Notes: generated by a model from the sequence alone, not told the origin. DNA of 64,000 bases from HR10 sp964615335 (GCA_964615335.1 CAZTMT010000007.1:103444-167443); one strand, 5' to 3'. Positions 24,151 through 36,438 are shown, numbered from the stretch's first letter. Numbers and translations: made by a program.

Positions 24151-27100
24151 TCAGAACGTGCGGCCGATGCTGAAGCGGAAGACCGAGCGCTCCTCGAAGA
24201 AGATCTGATTCGGTCCGGGCGTCGTCTTCGCGTTCGGATTATAGGCCCAGATGAGCCGGAAAGGAATGTTGATGACGGGCATCTGGAAGCGAAACTCCAG
24301 ACCGAGCGAAGCCCGATAATCGCGCAGCCCGCGCAATCCGCGGAGGCTTTCCGAGAGAAGGATTTCACTTTTGGTCTGCCCGAGCGCGCGAATCTTCACC
24401 TGCGTGAAGCCGTCGGGCACTTCACTGGGCAACTTCCCCTGAGCGCGTTGAGCGGCGCGCACTTCTTCGGGCGTCGCCAAAAAGCCGTTCGGGTTGAGCA
24501 GGATCTGCTCGAAAGAAGCCAGTTCCGTGAGCAACTGATGCCCCAGGGGGATCACCCGCCGGCTCGCGACGAAAAGCGGACTCACGAATTGCGGCAAGGG
24601 AGTGCTGATGATGCGCTGATCGCGATACCCCTTCAGGTTGAAGGCCGACCCGATGTCGAAGAAAGCCGCGACCGAGAGCGGACCGGCCAGCGGGATGCGA
24701 TACTCGAAGTTGTAGAGCACCTGCGTATCCCCCCCGACGGGAACGAGCGTGCGCGTGAGCAGCTCATCGGTGAAGACGAACTTCTCCAGAACACTCTGCC
24801 GGATGAACGGACCCGACCGGGGAGCCGGAGCCGCATCCGAAATGACAGGCAACGTGCGCGTCGTCTTGAAGGGATCCGGATCGTCGGCGAAGATCGCCTC
24901 GACGTTCTTCGACGTGAACTTCTGAAGGACCGGAACCACCGGAGAGATCGAACGAATGCCAAAGCCGCGAATCGAATCTTCGCCTCCGAGGAAGAAGCGG
25001 CTGAAGATCGGGATCCCTCCGACGAAGGCGAGCGAATTGGAATCAAACGGCTGGCCATAGTTGGTGATGTGAGAAGCCAGAACGCGCATACCGATGACCG
25101 TCTCCTTGCCGAGGAACCGGATCGGTGTGGGCCGGAAGTACTTGAACTCGACTGTCGGCTGAACGAGGCGCACGTTCCCGCCCAGAAACCCTCCGCTGAT
25201 GCCAAGAGAGATCAGAAGACTCTTGCCCGAAGTCGGATCGAGCGGATGATTGAGGGTGTTGTACGTGAACGAGGGCACGAGCATACTCGTGCGAACATTG
25301 GGCTGACGGAACGTCACGGGAATATCGTTGTTCGGATTGGCGTCCCGATTGACCGGGGGGTCTTCGATGGAGTTGGCGCTATAGGAGTAGGAGAGACCGA
25401 TGCGGGAGAATTGCCCCAGCCGCCACCACCTCTTGGTGAGCGTACTGAGCGGCGTGCTCGCGAAGATGCTGAAGCCGACCGTCTTGTCCTTGAAGAGCGA
25501 TTCCCCCCGCAAGCCGAAAAGACCGGGACTCACCAGAAGCCCGCCACTCAGGATGCCCAATCCGCCGCCGAAGAAATCGTAACTCCGGGCGAAGATGCTG
25601 AACCCGAGCGAGACATTTCGATCTAGGACGTACGGCTCGGTGAACGAGAAGAGAAAATACCGTTGCAGGTTCCCTTGGGCGAAACTGAAGGTGAGTGATT
25701 CGCCATATCCGAAGAGGTTGTTCGTCGAGTAATCAATGCCGATGAAGCTGCCGCCGATACCGCTCGCCCCCCCTGTGAATTGGATCTGGTTGCGCCCCTT
25801 CTCTTTCACAGTGAGTTCGATATCGAGCAATCCCTCGCGGTCATTCGTGGTGAATTTGGCATGCTCCTCCTTGATCTCCTCGAAATAGCCGAGCTGATTG
25901 AGCCGCAGAAGGCTCTGCTTCCAAAGGTATTGATTGAAGACCTCGCCTTCGGCCACGAGCATCTCGCGGCGCAAGACCTTATCGCGCGTGTGCGTATTGC
26001 CCGTGAATTCCAGGCGGTTGAGGGTGAACTGGCGCCCCTCCTCGATGTCGATGGTGAAATCGGCGATTCCCTTGTTCGGATCGTTGGGATCGTCGCGCAG
26101 CTCGTGACGAGGATTGGCCACCATCTGGATGTATCCGTTGGCGCCGTAGAGATCCTTGAGCGTCTCGTAGACGCCCTTCTGAATGACTGTCGAGCGCACG
26201 ATGTCACCGGTTCGGAGCCTGAGGATTCGCAGGATCTGCTCGTCGGTGAAGAGCGTATTCCCTTCGACGTCGATCTTCCCGAACCGGTACTGCTTGCCCT
26301 CGCTGATGGGGATAGTGATTTTCAATCCGCGTTTCGGCTTGCGGAAGAGGGGCAAGGGGATCCCCCCTCCTTGCTCGACCATCTCGACCTTCGGCTCGCC
26401 GATCTGCGCATCAATATAGCCCTGGTCGGCCAGCACGAAGAAGCGCACGCGCTCGAGGCTTCGCTTGAGGGCTTCCGGATGATAGATGTCGCGCGAGGTG
26501 AAGCGGGTGAGGAAGCTCGCCTGGCGGACCTCTTTCATCGCCTTGCGCAATTTTTTGTCGGAGAAGACCGTATTCCCCTCGAAATCGATCTTGACGACCC
26601 GGATGCGCGGTCCCTCCTCGATTCGAAACGTCACGGCGACAGCCGCCGTCGAGAGCTCTTCGACCTGAATGTCCACAGTAGCTTCGGGCTTCCCCTTCTC
26701 CGCCAGCAGGTCTTTGAGGACGCGCCGGGCCAGTTGCCCTTTGGCCGGGTCCCACATCGCCTCTTTGCTCACGCCGACGCGCCGCTCGCGGAAGCGCTGA
26801 AGGACATCGCTCTCCTGCACCGACTTCAAGCCGACGAATTTCAGATCGCGGATGATTGGATTCTCCTCGACCTCGAAGGTGACGATCTTCCCTCCTTCCG
26901 GACCGTCCTGCACGTAGACCCGGATGTTTCGAAAGAGATTCTGCGCCCAGAGGGCTTGAATATCGCGCTCGATCTGCGCGGGGTTATAGGGATCTCCCCG
27001 GCGCGTCTGAATGTAGTAGCGGATCGAATCGGCCGTGAGGCGGCGATTCCCCCGGATGAGCACGTCCTCGACAGTGACCTGCGGCGTCTGCGCTCGGAGA

Positions 27101-27156
27101 ACAGACGGGAAAACCCCACAGAGAAACGACAGGAGCAGTCCTGTGAATCGCTTCAT
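24151..27156 (-). CDS. bamA: outer membrane protein assembly factor BamA
   Basis: BamA inserts beta-barrel proteins into the outer membrane. The 1001-residue protein has a signal peptide (cleaved near VLRAQ), five POTRA domains (about residues 27-445; each has a strand like VRIEGNTLFTD or KFVGLKSV), then a C-terminal barrel. The chain ends RFSIGRTF, with the terminal Phe that marks barrel proteins. The barrel has long inserted loops, for example around residues 770-800 and 880-930, which make it longer than E. coli BamA (810). It is the last gene of the glgC-lolCE-lolD-clpC-bamA run. Its presence is the main evidence for a diderm envelope. Confidence 0.95.
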   Translation of the reverse strand: MKRFTGLLLSFLCGVFPSVLRAQTPQVTVEDVLIRGNRRLTADSIRYYIQTRRGDPYNPAQIERDIQALWAQNLFRNIRVYVQDGPEGGKIVTFEVEENPIIRDLKFVGLKSVQESDVLQRFRERRVGVSKEAMWDPAKGQLARRVLKDLLAEKGKPEATVDIQVEELSTAAVAVTFRIEEGPRIRVVKIDFEGNTVFSDKKLRKAMKEVRQASFLTRFTSRDIYHPEALKRSLERVRFFVLADQGYIDAQIGEPKVEMVEQGGGIPLPLFRKPKRGLKITIPISEGKQYRFGKIDVEGNTLFTDEQILRILRLRTGDIVRSTVIQKGVYETLKDLYGANGYIQMVANPRHELRDDPNDPNKGIADFTIDIEEGRQFTLNRLEFTGNTHTRDKVLRREMLVAEGEVFNQYLWKQSLLRLNQLGYFEEIKEEHAKFTTNDREGLLDIELTVKEKGRNQIQFTGGASGIGGSFIGIDYSTNNLFGYGESLTFSFAQGNLQRYFLFSFTEPYVLDRNVSLGFSIFARSYDFFGGGLGILSGGLLVSPGLFGLRGESLFKDKTVGFSIFASTPLSTLTKRWWRLGQFSRIGLSYSYSANSIEDPPVNRDANPNNDIPVTFRQPNVRTSMLVPSFTYNTLNHPLDPTSGKSLLISLGISGGFLGGNVRLVQPTVEFKYFRPTPIRFLGKETVIGMRVLASHITNYGQPFDSNSLAFVGGIPIFSRFFLGGEDSIRGFGIRSISPVVPVLQKFTSKNVEAIFADDPDPFKTTRTLPVISDAAPAPRSGPFIRQSVLEKFVFTDELLTRTLVPVGGDTQVLYNFEYRIPLAGPLSVAAFFDIGSAFNLKGYRDQRIISTPLPQFVSPLFVASRRVIPLGHQLLTELASFEQILLNPNGFLATPEEVRAAQRAQGKLPSEVPDGFTQVKIRALGQTKSEILLSESLRGLRGLRDYRASLGLEFRFQMPVINIPFRLIWAYNPNAKTTPGPNQIFFEERSVFRFSIGRTF

Positions 27157-27204
27157 ACCTCTCCCTCGCCTGTGAGTCCGCCGAGCAGGAGCCCTCTTTC
27201 CCGG

Positions 27205-29613
<2,409 letters not shown>

Positions 29614-29628
29614 CGCCCCCTCGCTTCG

Positions 29629-30375
29629 TCATCGGAAGTCCTCTCGGAGCACTCCGTCATGCAAGCGCAGCACGCGATCGCACTGACGGGCGATCAGCTC
29701 ATTATGGGTGGCAATGACCGATGTCAGGTGATGGTCCCGATGCAGATCCTGAAGAAGGGCGAACACCAGGGCGGCCGTCCGGGCGTCCAGGTTCCCCGTG
29801 GGTTCATCCGCCAGAAGGAGGCGGGGCCCATGGACGAGCGCGCGCGCCAGGGCGACCCGCTGTTGCTCCCCCCCAGAAAGCTGAGCGGGTTTGTGCCGGA
29901 GCCGATGTCCCAACCCCACGCGATCCAACATCGCCGCCGCCCTCCGCGCGGCCTCCGCCCGACCCATGCCGCTGATCAGCAGCGGCATCATCACATTCTC
30001 AAGCGCCGTGAATTCCGGCAGCAGCCCGTGAAACTGAAAGACGAAGCCGATCACTTGCTGCCGGAACCGAGCTAAGTCTACCTCACCCCCGGAGAAGATG
30101 TCAAACTCCTCGAAAAGGACGCGCCCCGATGTCGGACGATCCAGTCCTCCCAAGAGATGCAGAAGCGTGGATTTCCCCGAGCCGGAGGCGCCGACAATAG
30201 CCACCATCTCGCCCCGAACGAGGTGCAGGTCCAGATCCTGCAGGACGCGCACCGGCTCCGGCCCATCGGTATAGATCTTCGTGAGCCGTTCGGCGCGCAG
30301 CAGAACGTCCCCCCTGCGGGCTCCGGACTCCTCCCGCACGCCCACCTCCCCCACCCCCGGGAAGACCTCACTCAT
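29629..30375 (-). CDS. lolD: lipoprotein-releasing ABC transporter ATP-binding subunit
   Basis: LolD powers extraction of lipoproteins from the inner membrane. The 248-residue protein has Walker A GASGSGKST, the MacB/LolD-type signature RFRQQVIGFVFQFHGLLPEF (Q-loop), LSGGEQQRVALARAL and LLADEPTGNLD. A non-conserved 25-residue N-terminal extension precedes the ABC fold. Its ATG overlaps the lolCE stop by 8 bp (ATGAGTGA), so both subunits are made together. This close link to the permease, plus the BamA neighbour, separates it from other MacB-type ATPases. Confidence 0.94.
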   Translation of the reverse strand: MSEVFPGVGEVGVREESGARRGDVLLRAERLTKIYTDGPEPVRVLQDLDLHLVRGEMVAIVGASGSGKSTLLHLLGGLDRPTSGRVLFEEFDIFSGGEVDLARFRQQVIGFVFQFHGLLPEFTALENVMMPLLISGMGRAEAARRAAAMLDRVGLGHRLRHKPAQLSGGEQQRVALARALVHGPRLLLADEPTGNLDARTAALVFALLQDLHRDHHLTSVIATHNELIARQCDRVLRLHDGVLREDFR

Positions 30376-31636
30376 AGCGCAAGCCCTCGACGGGATTCAA
30401 TCGCGCGGCCTGCCGCGCCGGATAGATCGTCGCCAGCAAGCTGATCAGCAGAGCGATCCCCGCCACGATCGCCACATCCTCCAGACGCGGCCGAAACGGC
30501 GCGTAAGAGATCGAGAAGACCGTCTCCGGGAGTCGAATCCAGTGATACCGATCGGCCAGAACTGAGAGGCCCAGCCCCAGCCCCAATCCGAGGACCGTCC
30601 CGATCAGGCCGACCAGCACGCCCTGCCAGATGAAGACGCGCACGATCGAAGTCGCCGGCGCCCCCATCGCGCGCAGAACGGAGATATCCCGCGTCTTCTC
30701 GACGACCATCATCACCAGGGACGTGATGATGTTCAACGCCGCGATGAAGATCATGAGCGTGAGGACGACGACGACAACAACCCGCTGGATCTGCAGGGCC
30801 GCGAAGACCGGCTGGTTCAACTCCTGCCAATCGGTCGTGGTGTATTCGGGTCCGGCCACCTGCTGCACGCGCCGAGCGATCTCCTTGACGGCGTAGATGT
30901 CCTGAACCTTCATCTGCAAGACCGTGACCGGATTCTCCGAGCCCAGGATCTGCCGCAACGTCTCCAGGGAGACGTAGCCCCAGGAGGAGTCATACTCGTA
31001 GAGTCCGGAGGAGAAAATACCCACGACGCGCAGCCGCTGCAGGCGCGGGATCATCCCAAGAGGCGTCAGCCGTCCTTGCGGTGGGATGAGCGTCAGGACA
31101 TCGCCCACCTTCACCCCCAATTCCTCGGCGACGACGCGCCCCAGCAGAACACCGGGCGCGTCCTGGGAGGCCGCGGCCAGGCGCTCGACCGATCCACTCT
31201 GGACGAAGTTCCACACCTCGTTCGCCTCGCGGGGCGCGCGCACATCCACGCCCTTCAAGATGATCCCCAGGCCATGCCCCGCATGCGAGAGGAAAACCTG
31301 CTCATAATGAGTCGGCGCCACGGCGCGAATCCCCGGCACGCGCGAGAGCTCCTGCATCAGGGTCGGATAGGAGGGGATCGCCCCGCCATCCTTGCGCAGA
31401 AGATTCAAATGCGCAGTGCCCGCGAGCACCTTCCCCTGAATGTCCTGGTTGAACCCGTTCACCAGGGCCAAAGCGATGACCAGCACAGCGACGCCGGCCG
31501 CAATGCCCAAAACGGCGATCGCGCTGATGACCGCGATGACCGCTTGCTTGCGTTTTGCCGTGAGATACCGCGCGGCGATCAGAAGCTCAAAAGATCGCAC
31601 GCGGAGAAGATCTCGCAGAGCTGCGATCGCGTGCAT
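30368..31636 (-). CDS. lolE: lipoprotein-releasing ABC transporter permease
   Basis: A 422-residue inner-membrane permease of the LolC/LolE family. FELLIAARYLTAKRKQAVIA leads to TM1 (about residues 35-58), a large periplasmic domain follows (about 60-285), and three more spans end the chain. LNIITSLVMMVVEKTRDISV and RAMGA are the family signature, and ATIYPARQAARLNPVEGLRYE is the standard C-terminus. Only one permease gene is visible, so it may work as a homodimer (LolF-like) rather than a LolC-LolE pair. The ATG at 31636 follows AGGAGGAG. The frame continues upstream across the end of glgC but without family features. Confidence 0.92.
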   Translation of the reverse strand: MHAIAALRDLLRVRSFELLIAARYLTAKRKQAVIAVISAIAVLGIAAGVAVLVIALALVNGFNQDIQGKVLAGTAHLNLLRKDGGAIPSYPTLMQELSRVPGIRAVAPTHYEQVFLSHAGHGLGIILKGVDVRAPREANEVWNFVQSGSVERLAAASQDAPGVLLGRVVAEELGVKVGDVLTLIPPQGRLTPLGMIPRLQRLRVVGIFSSGLYEYDSSWGYVSLETLRQILGSENPVTVLQMKVQDIYAVKEIARRVQQVAGPEYTTTDWQELNQPVFAALQIQRVVVVVVLTLMIFIAALNIITSLVMMVVEKTRDISVLRAMGAPATSIVRVFIWQGVLVGLIGTVLGLGLGLGLSVLADRYHWIRLPETVFSISYAPFRPRLEDVAIVAGIALLISLLATIYPARQAARLNPVEGLRYE

Positions 31637-31674
31637 GCCTCCTCCTGTGTCGCCGGACCCGGACGCCTGCGTTT

Positions 31675-32964
31675 TCAGATGACCGTCCCGTCCGGGATGA
31701 GGGCATTTCGCGGGATGACGACGATGCCGTCTCGGATGTACCAGTTCTCGCCATCCGCTTGCTCCCGCCCGTGGACGTTGACGATCTTGACGTTGGCTCC
31801 AATGCGCGCGTTCTTGTCCACGATCGCCCGCACGATCTCCGTATTCTCGCCGATGCCCACACAGGGAATCCCCCGCGCGCGATCGGCCGCCATCTCCTCC
31901 AGTGTCTGGTAGAAATCGGCCCCCATGACGATCGTGCGCTCCAGCCGCGCTCCGCGGGCGATGCGCGACCGAATGCCGATGACGCAATGCACAAGCTCCG
32001 CCCCCTCCAGAATGGACCCATCGGCGATGAGGCAGTCGTGAATCCGGCACCCCCGAATCTTGGCCGGAGGGAGATAGCGCGGATGCGTGTAGATGGGCGC
32101 ATCCGGATCGTAAAGATTGAATCGCGGGACAGGGAGCGTCAGACCGATATTCGCCTCGTAAAAGGCCCGGATCGTCCCGATGTCCTCCCAGTAGCCATCA
32201 AAGAGATAGGCCTGGACGCGATACCGTCGGATCGCCTCGGGGATGATCTCGCGCCCGAAATCCACGAACTCCGGGTTCCCTTCAAGCAGCGCCTGAAGCA
32301 CCGACTTGCGGAACACGTAAATGCCCATCGAGGCGAGATAGGGCCGGCGCGCCGCTTCTTCCGGAGACAGGCCCACGCGCTCCGTCTCGGTGCGCATCTC
32401 CCGGAGAGCCGCCCCTTGAGGCTTCTCGCAGAATTCGCGAACCCATCCCTCGGCATCCAGCTTCACCAGCCCGAAGTCCGACGCGCGCTCCTCCGCGACG
32501 GCGATGACCGAGAGCGTGACATCCGCCCCCGTGCGCTCGTGATGCGCGATGAAGTCGCGATAGTCCATCCGGTAGAGATGATCCCCGGCCAGAATGAGAT
32601 ACGTCTCGGCGCGCCATTGCTCGAAATGGCGCCAGCCGCGCCGCACGGCATCGGCTGTGCCTTGAAACCAGTTCCGATTCTCCAGCGTCTGCTCGGCCGC
32701 CAGAATGTCCACAAACCCCTCGGTGAACGGGCCGAACTGATAGGTGCGCGAGATATGACGATTGAGCGAAGCAGAGTTGAACTGCGTCAGAACGTAGATC
32801 TTCGTAATCCCCGAGTTGATGCAATTGCTCACGGAGATGTCCACGAGCCGATACTTCCCCGCCAAAGGGACGGCTGGTTTGGCGCGCTCCTTGGTGAGGG
32901 GAAAGAGCCGCGTCCCTTGCCCCCCTCCGAGAATGATGGCCAGAACATCGTTTCTTCGCTTCAT
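31675..32964 (-). CDS. glgC: glucose-1-phosphate adenylyltransferase
   Basis: GlgC makes ADP-glucose from ATP and glucose-1-phosphate, committing glucose to glycogen. At 429 residues it is full length. ILGGGQGTRLFPLTKERAKP is the nucleotide-binding and activator region, YRLVDISVSNCINSG follows, and GDHLYRMDY and SMGIYVFRK complete the catalytic domain. The C-terminal left-handed beta-helix (from about residue 300) is intact, including DKNARIGANV. No other glycogen gene is adjacent; it simply heads the lol-clpC-bamA run with a 38-bp gap. GAGGAGCTGAAGGG precedes the ATG. Confidence 0.95.
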   Translation of the reverse strand: MKRRNDVLAIILGGGQGTRLFPLTKERAKPAVPLAGKYRLVDISVSNCINSGITKIYVLTQFNSASLNRHISRTYQFGPFTEGFVDILAAEQTLENRNWFQGTADAVRRGWRHFEQWRAETYLILAGDHLYRMDYRDFIAHHERTGADVTLSVIAVAEERASDFGLVKLDAEGWVREFCEKPQGAALREMRTETERVGLSPEEAARRPYLASMGIYVFRKSVLQALLEGNPEFVDFGREIIPEAIRRYRVQAYLFDGYWEDIGTIRAFYEANIGLTLPVPRFNLYDPDAPIYTHPRYLPPAKIRGCRIHDCLIADGSILEGAELVHCVIGIRSRIARGARLERTIVMGADFYQTLEEMAADRARGIPCVGIGENTEIVRAIVDKNARIGANVKIVNVHGREQADGENWYIRDGIVVIPRNALIPDGTVI

Positions 32965-33014
32965 CCCTTCAGCTCCTCAGGCTTGGACGGATCGGACGGG
33001 GCATCTCCCAATCA

Positions 33015-33028
33015 GTCCTGATCAGGAC
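33015..33028. promoter_or_regulatory. perfect 14-bp palindrome upstream of glgC
   Basis: GTCCTGATCAGGAC is a perfect palindrome about 50 bp ahead of the glgC start and after the stop of the retropepsin-like gene. It could be an operator or a short 3' hairpin of the preceding gene; there is no T tract. No promoter boxes are convincing here. Confidence 0.35.
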
Positions 33029-33075
33029 CGGCATGCAGGTTTCCCACTGCTCCTCATCGGTCCCCCCATGATCCC

Positions 33076-33444
33076 TCACGCTCGGATGGAAGCAAGCAGG
33101 CCGGTCACGGGAATGAGCTGCTTGCGCACGGGATCCACGCCGAGGCCGCACTCCTTCAGGGCGACGGCTCCCAGTAGCGGCACAGATCCCACATCTCCGA
33201 AAATGCAGATCGTGGCGACGGTCTCACCGCTGACGGTGATCAGGACAGGTCCGGCTTCCCGTTCTATAACCTGGCCATCGGCGAGCTGGAGCCGTCGCCG
33301 TGTGGTCAGGGCGATTCCCAGACGGTCGAGCACAGGCTTGGGAATCCATGTATACGTCGCCCCCGTGTCCACAAGCGCTTCCACAGTCTCACATGCCGTC
33401 CCGTCGAGGCGGCCCACCTGGATTATCTGCCGGAACGTTCCCAT
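33076..33444 (-). CDS. retropepsin-like aspartic protease family protein
   Basis: A 122-residue single-domain aspartyl-protease-like protein. VEALVDTGATYTWIP contains the DTGA active-site motif (residues 26-29), and the second hydrophobic-hydrophobic-Gly segment appears as VPLLGAVALKECG. Retropepsin-like proteins of this size act as dimers; bacterial ones are mostly uncharacterised. I placed the start at 33444 because GGGAGGA precedes it. There is no signal peptide, so it is probably cytoplasmic. It is upstream of glgC on the same strand with a 111-bp gap, and divergent from the ferritin-like gene. Confidence 0.82.
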   Translation of the reverse strand: MGTFRQIIQVGRLDGTACETVEALVDTGATYTWIPKPVLDRLGIALTTRRRLQLADGQVIEREAGPVLITVSGETVATICIFGDVGSVPLLGAVALKECGLGVDPVRKQLIPVTGLLASIRA

Positions 33445-33665
33445 GAGTCCTCCCAGGCGCATCTTAGCATCGAGGATCTTTCGCGTGCAAGACCTGTTCC
33501 GGCCATCGTGAGGTCTCAGACTCTCAGGAGCGAGTTAAGGATGTTCCCGTCTATGAGAGCGGCAGAAAATTTCACCGCTTGATTCCTCCGCTTGACCGTG
33601 CTGGGGCCGATCGGCTACCTTTACGCGGCTCATCGCAAATGCCACAAGAGAAAGGAGCATCGGAG

Positions 33666-34082
33666 ATGGACCGAGAGAAAATCCTTCAGGCCCTCAATCG
33701 CGCTTTGGCTCAGGAACACGCCTGTTTCATCCGCTATAAGACGCATGCCGCGGTGATCACTGGCCCCTATGCCAAAACCGTCGGCGAGCAACTGGACGAG
33801 ATCGCCGAAGACGAGGAGAGCCATGCCCGGGAGCTTCGCGAGCGCATCACGGGGCTGGGCGGAACGCCGGTCATGGACGTGGAGGCAGCGGATCTCATCC
33901 CGGCCACGACGCTGGAGGAGATCCTGCGCGTCAACATCGAGGAGGAGAAAAAAGCCATCGCGCTCTATCAAGAGATCCTGGACATGATCCCCCGCCAGTA
34001 CCGGTTGCTCTACGAGACCATCGAGCACATCCTCGAGGAGGAACAGGAGCATCTGGAGGAGCTGGAGCGACTGCGCCCCTGA
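33666..34082 (+). CDS. ferritin-like / bacterioferritin-type protein
   Basis: A 138-residue four-helix-bundle protein of the ferritin-like group. Candidate diiron ligands are AQEHACFIRY (Glu and His in helix 1), AEDEESHARELRERI (ExxH in helix 2), VNIEEEKKAIALYQEI and LEEEQEHLEELERL (a second ExxH). It may store iron or detoxify peroxides. I chose the ATG at 33666, with AAAGGAG ahead; the open frame extends upstream but without homology. A TTGACC at 33592-33597 is a possible -35 box with a poor -10. The flavoprotein gene follows 50 bp later, suggesting a redox-stress pair. Confidence 0.82.
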   Translation: MDREKILQALNRALAQEHACFIRYKTHAAVITGPYAKTVGEQLDEIAEDEESHARELRERITGLGGTPVMDVEAADLIPATTLEEILRVNIEEEKKAIALYQEILDMIPRQYRLLYETIEHILEEEQEHLEELERLRP

Positions 34083-34133
34083 GACCTGCGGAGCGCTGAC
34101 ACAAGAGGGACGAACGCACGCGAGAGGAAGGCT

Positions 34134-35501
34134 ATGGTTTCACGAGCCCCTTTACGCCTTGTGGTCATCGGAGGAGTTGCCGCCGGGATGTCGGCCGCGG
34201 CACGGGCCAAGCGCGTCGCCCCTGATCTGGAGGTGATCGTCTTCGAGCGCGACCCATATGTTTCCTACGGAGCGTGCGGCATCCCCTATTTCCTCGCCGG
34301 CGTGGTGCCCGACTCCCAGAAGCTCATCGTCTACACTCCCGAATATTTCCGCCAGGAGCGCGGTATTGATGTGCGGACCGACACCGAAGTCCTGCAGATT
34401 CGGATCTCCGAACGCGCTGTTCTCGTGCGGGATCGCCTGCGGAACACGGTGGAGAAAGTTCCCTACGACCGGCTCGTCATCGCGACGGGGGCTTCTCCTA
34501 TTCGCCCGGCTCTCCCCGGCGCGGATCTGGAGAACGTCTTTGTGCTGCGCAGCCTCCCTGACGGCCTGCGCTTACAGAGTGCCCTCACGGAAGGGCGTCC
34601 GCAGCGCGCTGTCATCCTCGGAGCCGGATACATCGGTCTGGAGATGGCCGAAGCGCTTCGGGCGCGCGGCCTTCAGGTGACCGTCATCGAAGCGCTCGAT
34701 CATGTCCTGGGCCCGACAGAGCCCGAGATCAGCCGAATCGTCGAAGAAGAGCTTCGCGCTCACGATGTGCGTCTGCTCAAAGAGACGCGAGCTGTGGGCT
34801 TTGAAGGAGACGCGCGCGGTTTTGTGCGCGAAGTCCTCACCGATTCGGGCGACCGCGTGGCCGCCGATCTTGTGGTGATCGGCATCGGGATCCGCCCCAA
34901 CGTGTCGCTGGCTCAGGAGGTCGGAATCGCGCTCGGTCCCACCGGGGCGATCGCCGTGGATGAGCATCAGGAGACCAACGTCGCGGGCATCTTCGCCGCC
35001 GGCGATTGCTGCGAGGCCAAACATGTGGTCACCGGGCGTCCGACCTGGATCCCTCTTGGACCCGCGGCGAATAAGCAAGGAAGGGTCGCGGGCGATAACG
35101 CCGCCGGACGGCGCACCACATTTGGCGGCGTCGCGGGAACGGCGGCTGTCAAGGTCTTCACTCTGGAGGTCGCGCGGACCGGACTCTCCCTGCCGGAAGC
35201 TCGCGCCGCGGGCTTCTCGGCAAAGAAGGTGACGATCACAGCCTCCTCGCGCGCCGGATATTATCCGGGAGCCCAACCGCTCACGCTCGTTCTCATCTTC
35301 GATGAAGCAACGCATCGGGTGCTCGGCGCCCAAATGGTCGGACGCGAAGGAGTGGCGAAACGCATTGACGTGTTCGCCACAGCGCTGCACGCGCGCCTGA
35401 CCCTGGAGGACATGAGCCAGCTCGATTTGAGCTACGCCCCTCCGTTTGCGCCCGTCTGGGATCCGATTCTGATCGCCGTCAATGCCGCTCTGAAAGCGTG
35501 A
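34134..35501 (+). CDS. FAD-dependent pyridine nucleotide-disulfide oxidoreductase, CoA-disulfide reductase / NADH oxidase type
   Basis: A 455-residue flavoprotein. VVIGGVAAGMSAAARAKR binds FAD, VILGAGYIGLEMAEALRARG binds NAD(P)H, and IFAAGDCCEAKHVVTG is the second FAD motif. SYGACGIPYF contains the single redox cysteine (Cys48) typical of CoA-disulfide reductases, NADH oxidases and polysulfide reductases. The dimerisation domain at the C-terminus is complete, with no rhodanese fusion. It could reduce CoA-disulfide or oxygen; sequence does not decide. Position after a ferritin-like gene supports a role in oxidative or sulfur stress. Confidence 0.9.
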   Translation: MVSRAPLRLVVIGGVAAGMSAAARAKRVAPDLEVIVFERDPYVSYGACGIPYFLAGVVPDSQKLIVYTPEYFRQERGIDVRTDTEVLQIRISERAVLVRDRLRNTVEKVPYDRLVIATGASPIRPALPGADLENVFVLRSLPDGLRLQSALTEGRPQRAVILGAGYIGLEMAEALRARGLQVTVIEALDHVLGPTEPEISRIVEEELRAHDVRLLKETRAVGFEGDARGFVREVLTDSGDRVAADLVVIGIGIRPNVSLAQEVGIALGPTGAIAVDEHQETNVAGIFAAGDCCEAKHVVTGRPTWIPLGPAANKQGRVAGDNAAGRRTTFGGVAGTAAVKVFTLEVARTGLSLPEARAAGFSAKKVTITASSRAGYYPGAQPLTLVLIFDEATHRVLGAQMVGREGVAKRIDVFATALHARLTLEDMSQLDLSYAPPFAPVWDPILIAVNAALKA

Positions 35502-35514
35502 CCGATCGCGCTCT

Positions 35515-36396
35515 ATGAGAGAAACGCCGCTCCGAGATCGCGTCATCCTCATCACCGGAGCTTCTTCGGGGATCGGGGAAGCGACCGCTCGATATCTGGC
35601 CCATCGAGGCGCTCGGGTCGTTCTGGCCGCGCGGCGGCGAGAGCGCCTGCAGCGGATCGCCGAAGAGATCGCCGCCTCCGGAGGGCACGCGCTCGCTGTC
35701 CCCACGGACATCACCCGGGCAGATGAGCGACACCATCTGGTCGAACACACCCTGAAAACGTGCGGACGTATTGACGCGCTCATCAACAACGCCGGCTACG
35801 GACAGCGCGGCCCGATCGAATGCGTGCCCCTGGACGCCATCCGGCAGAACTTCGAGACAAACCTCTTCTCGCTCATCGCACTCACGCAGCTTGTCATCCC
35901 GATTTTGAGGGCGCAAGGGGGCGGCCACATCGTCAACATCAGCTCGGTCGCCGGGCGCATCGCGCGCCCTTTCTCGGCTATCTACGATGCGACAAAACAC
36001 GCTCTGGAGGCGATCTCCGATGGACTTCGAGGGGAGCTTGCCCCTTTTGGCATTCGGGTCATTGTGATCGAGCCGGGATTCATCCACACCGAGTTCCTGC
36101 AGGTCGCTGAGCAGATCTCGCGCGCAGTGTGGGAGCAGGCGGAACCGTATGCTTCCTTTCTCGCCTCTCTGGATCGTCGCCTTGAGCGCTTCCGACGATG
36201 GGCTGGACGGCCCGAGGAAGTCGCCGCGCTCATCGCGCGCGTTCTCGTGCAGGAGCGTCCGCGCCCCCGCTACGCGGTGCCCGGACACGCCCGCCTGTTT
36301 CTCGCGCTCAGGCGGTGGCTTCCCGAGCGCCTCTTCGACGCTCTCCTCTCTCGGCAGATGGGGATCGCGCCGACGCCCGTTCGCTCCTCGTCATGA
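35515..36396 (+). CDS. short-chain dehydrogenase/reductase (SDR) family protein
   Basis: A 293-residue NAD(P)-dependent oxidoreductase. ILITGASSGIGEATARYL binds the cofactor, NNAGYG is the central motif, IVNISSVAGR provides the serine, and YDATKHAL provides Tyr and Lys of the catalytic triad. The basic residues ARRRER after the second strand suggest NADPH preference. The C-terminal extension to about residue 290 resembles classical SDRs acting on lipid or retinoid-like substrates, but the substrate is unknown. It starts 13 bp after the flavoprotein gene and is probably cotranscribed. Confidence 0.9.
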   Translation: MRETPLRDRVILITGASSGIGEATARYLAHRGARVVLAARRRERLQRIAEEIAASGGHALAVPTDITRADERHHLVEHTLKTCGRIDALINNAGYGQRGPIECVPLDAIRQNFETNLFSLIALTQLVIPILRAQGGGHIVNISSVAGRIARPFSAIYDATKHALEAISDGLRGELAPFGIRVIVIEPGFIHTEFLQVAEQISRAVWEQAEPYASFLASLDRRLERFRRWAGRPEEVAALIARVLVQERPRPRYAVPGHARLFLALRRWLPERLFDALLSRQMGIAPTPVRSSS

Positions 36397-36438
36397 CAAA
36401 AGAAGCGGCGCGCTCTCTCCGAAAAGCGCGCGCTGAGG

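Noticed and set aside
36409..36432. GC-rich inverted repeat before lipA as a riboswitch
   Set aside because: Only a 7-bp stem with no conserved riboswitch core; a 3' hairpin of the SDR gene is simpler.
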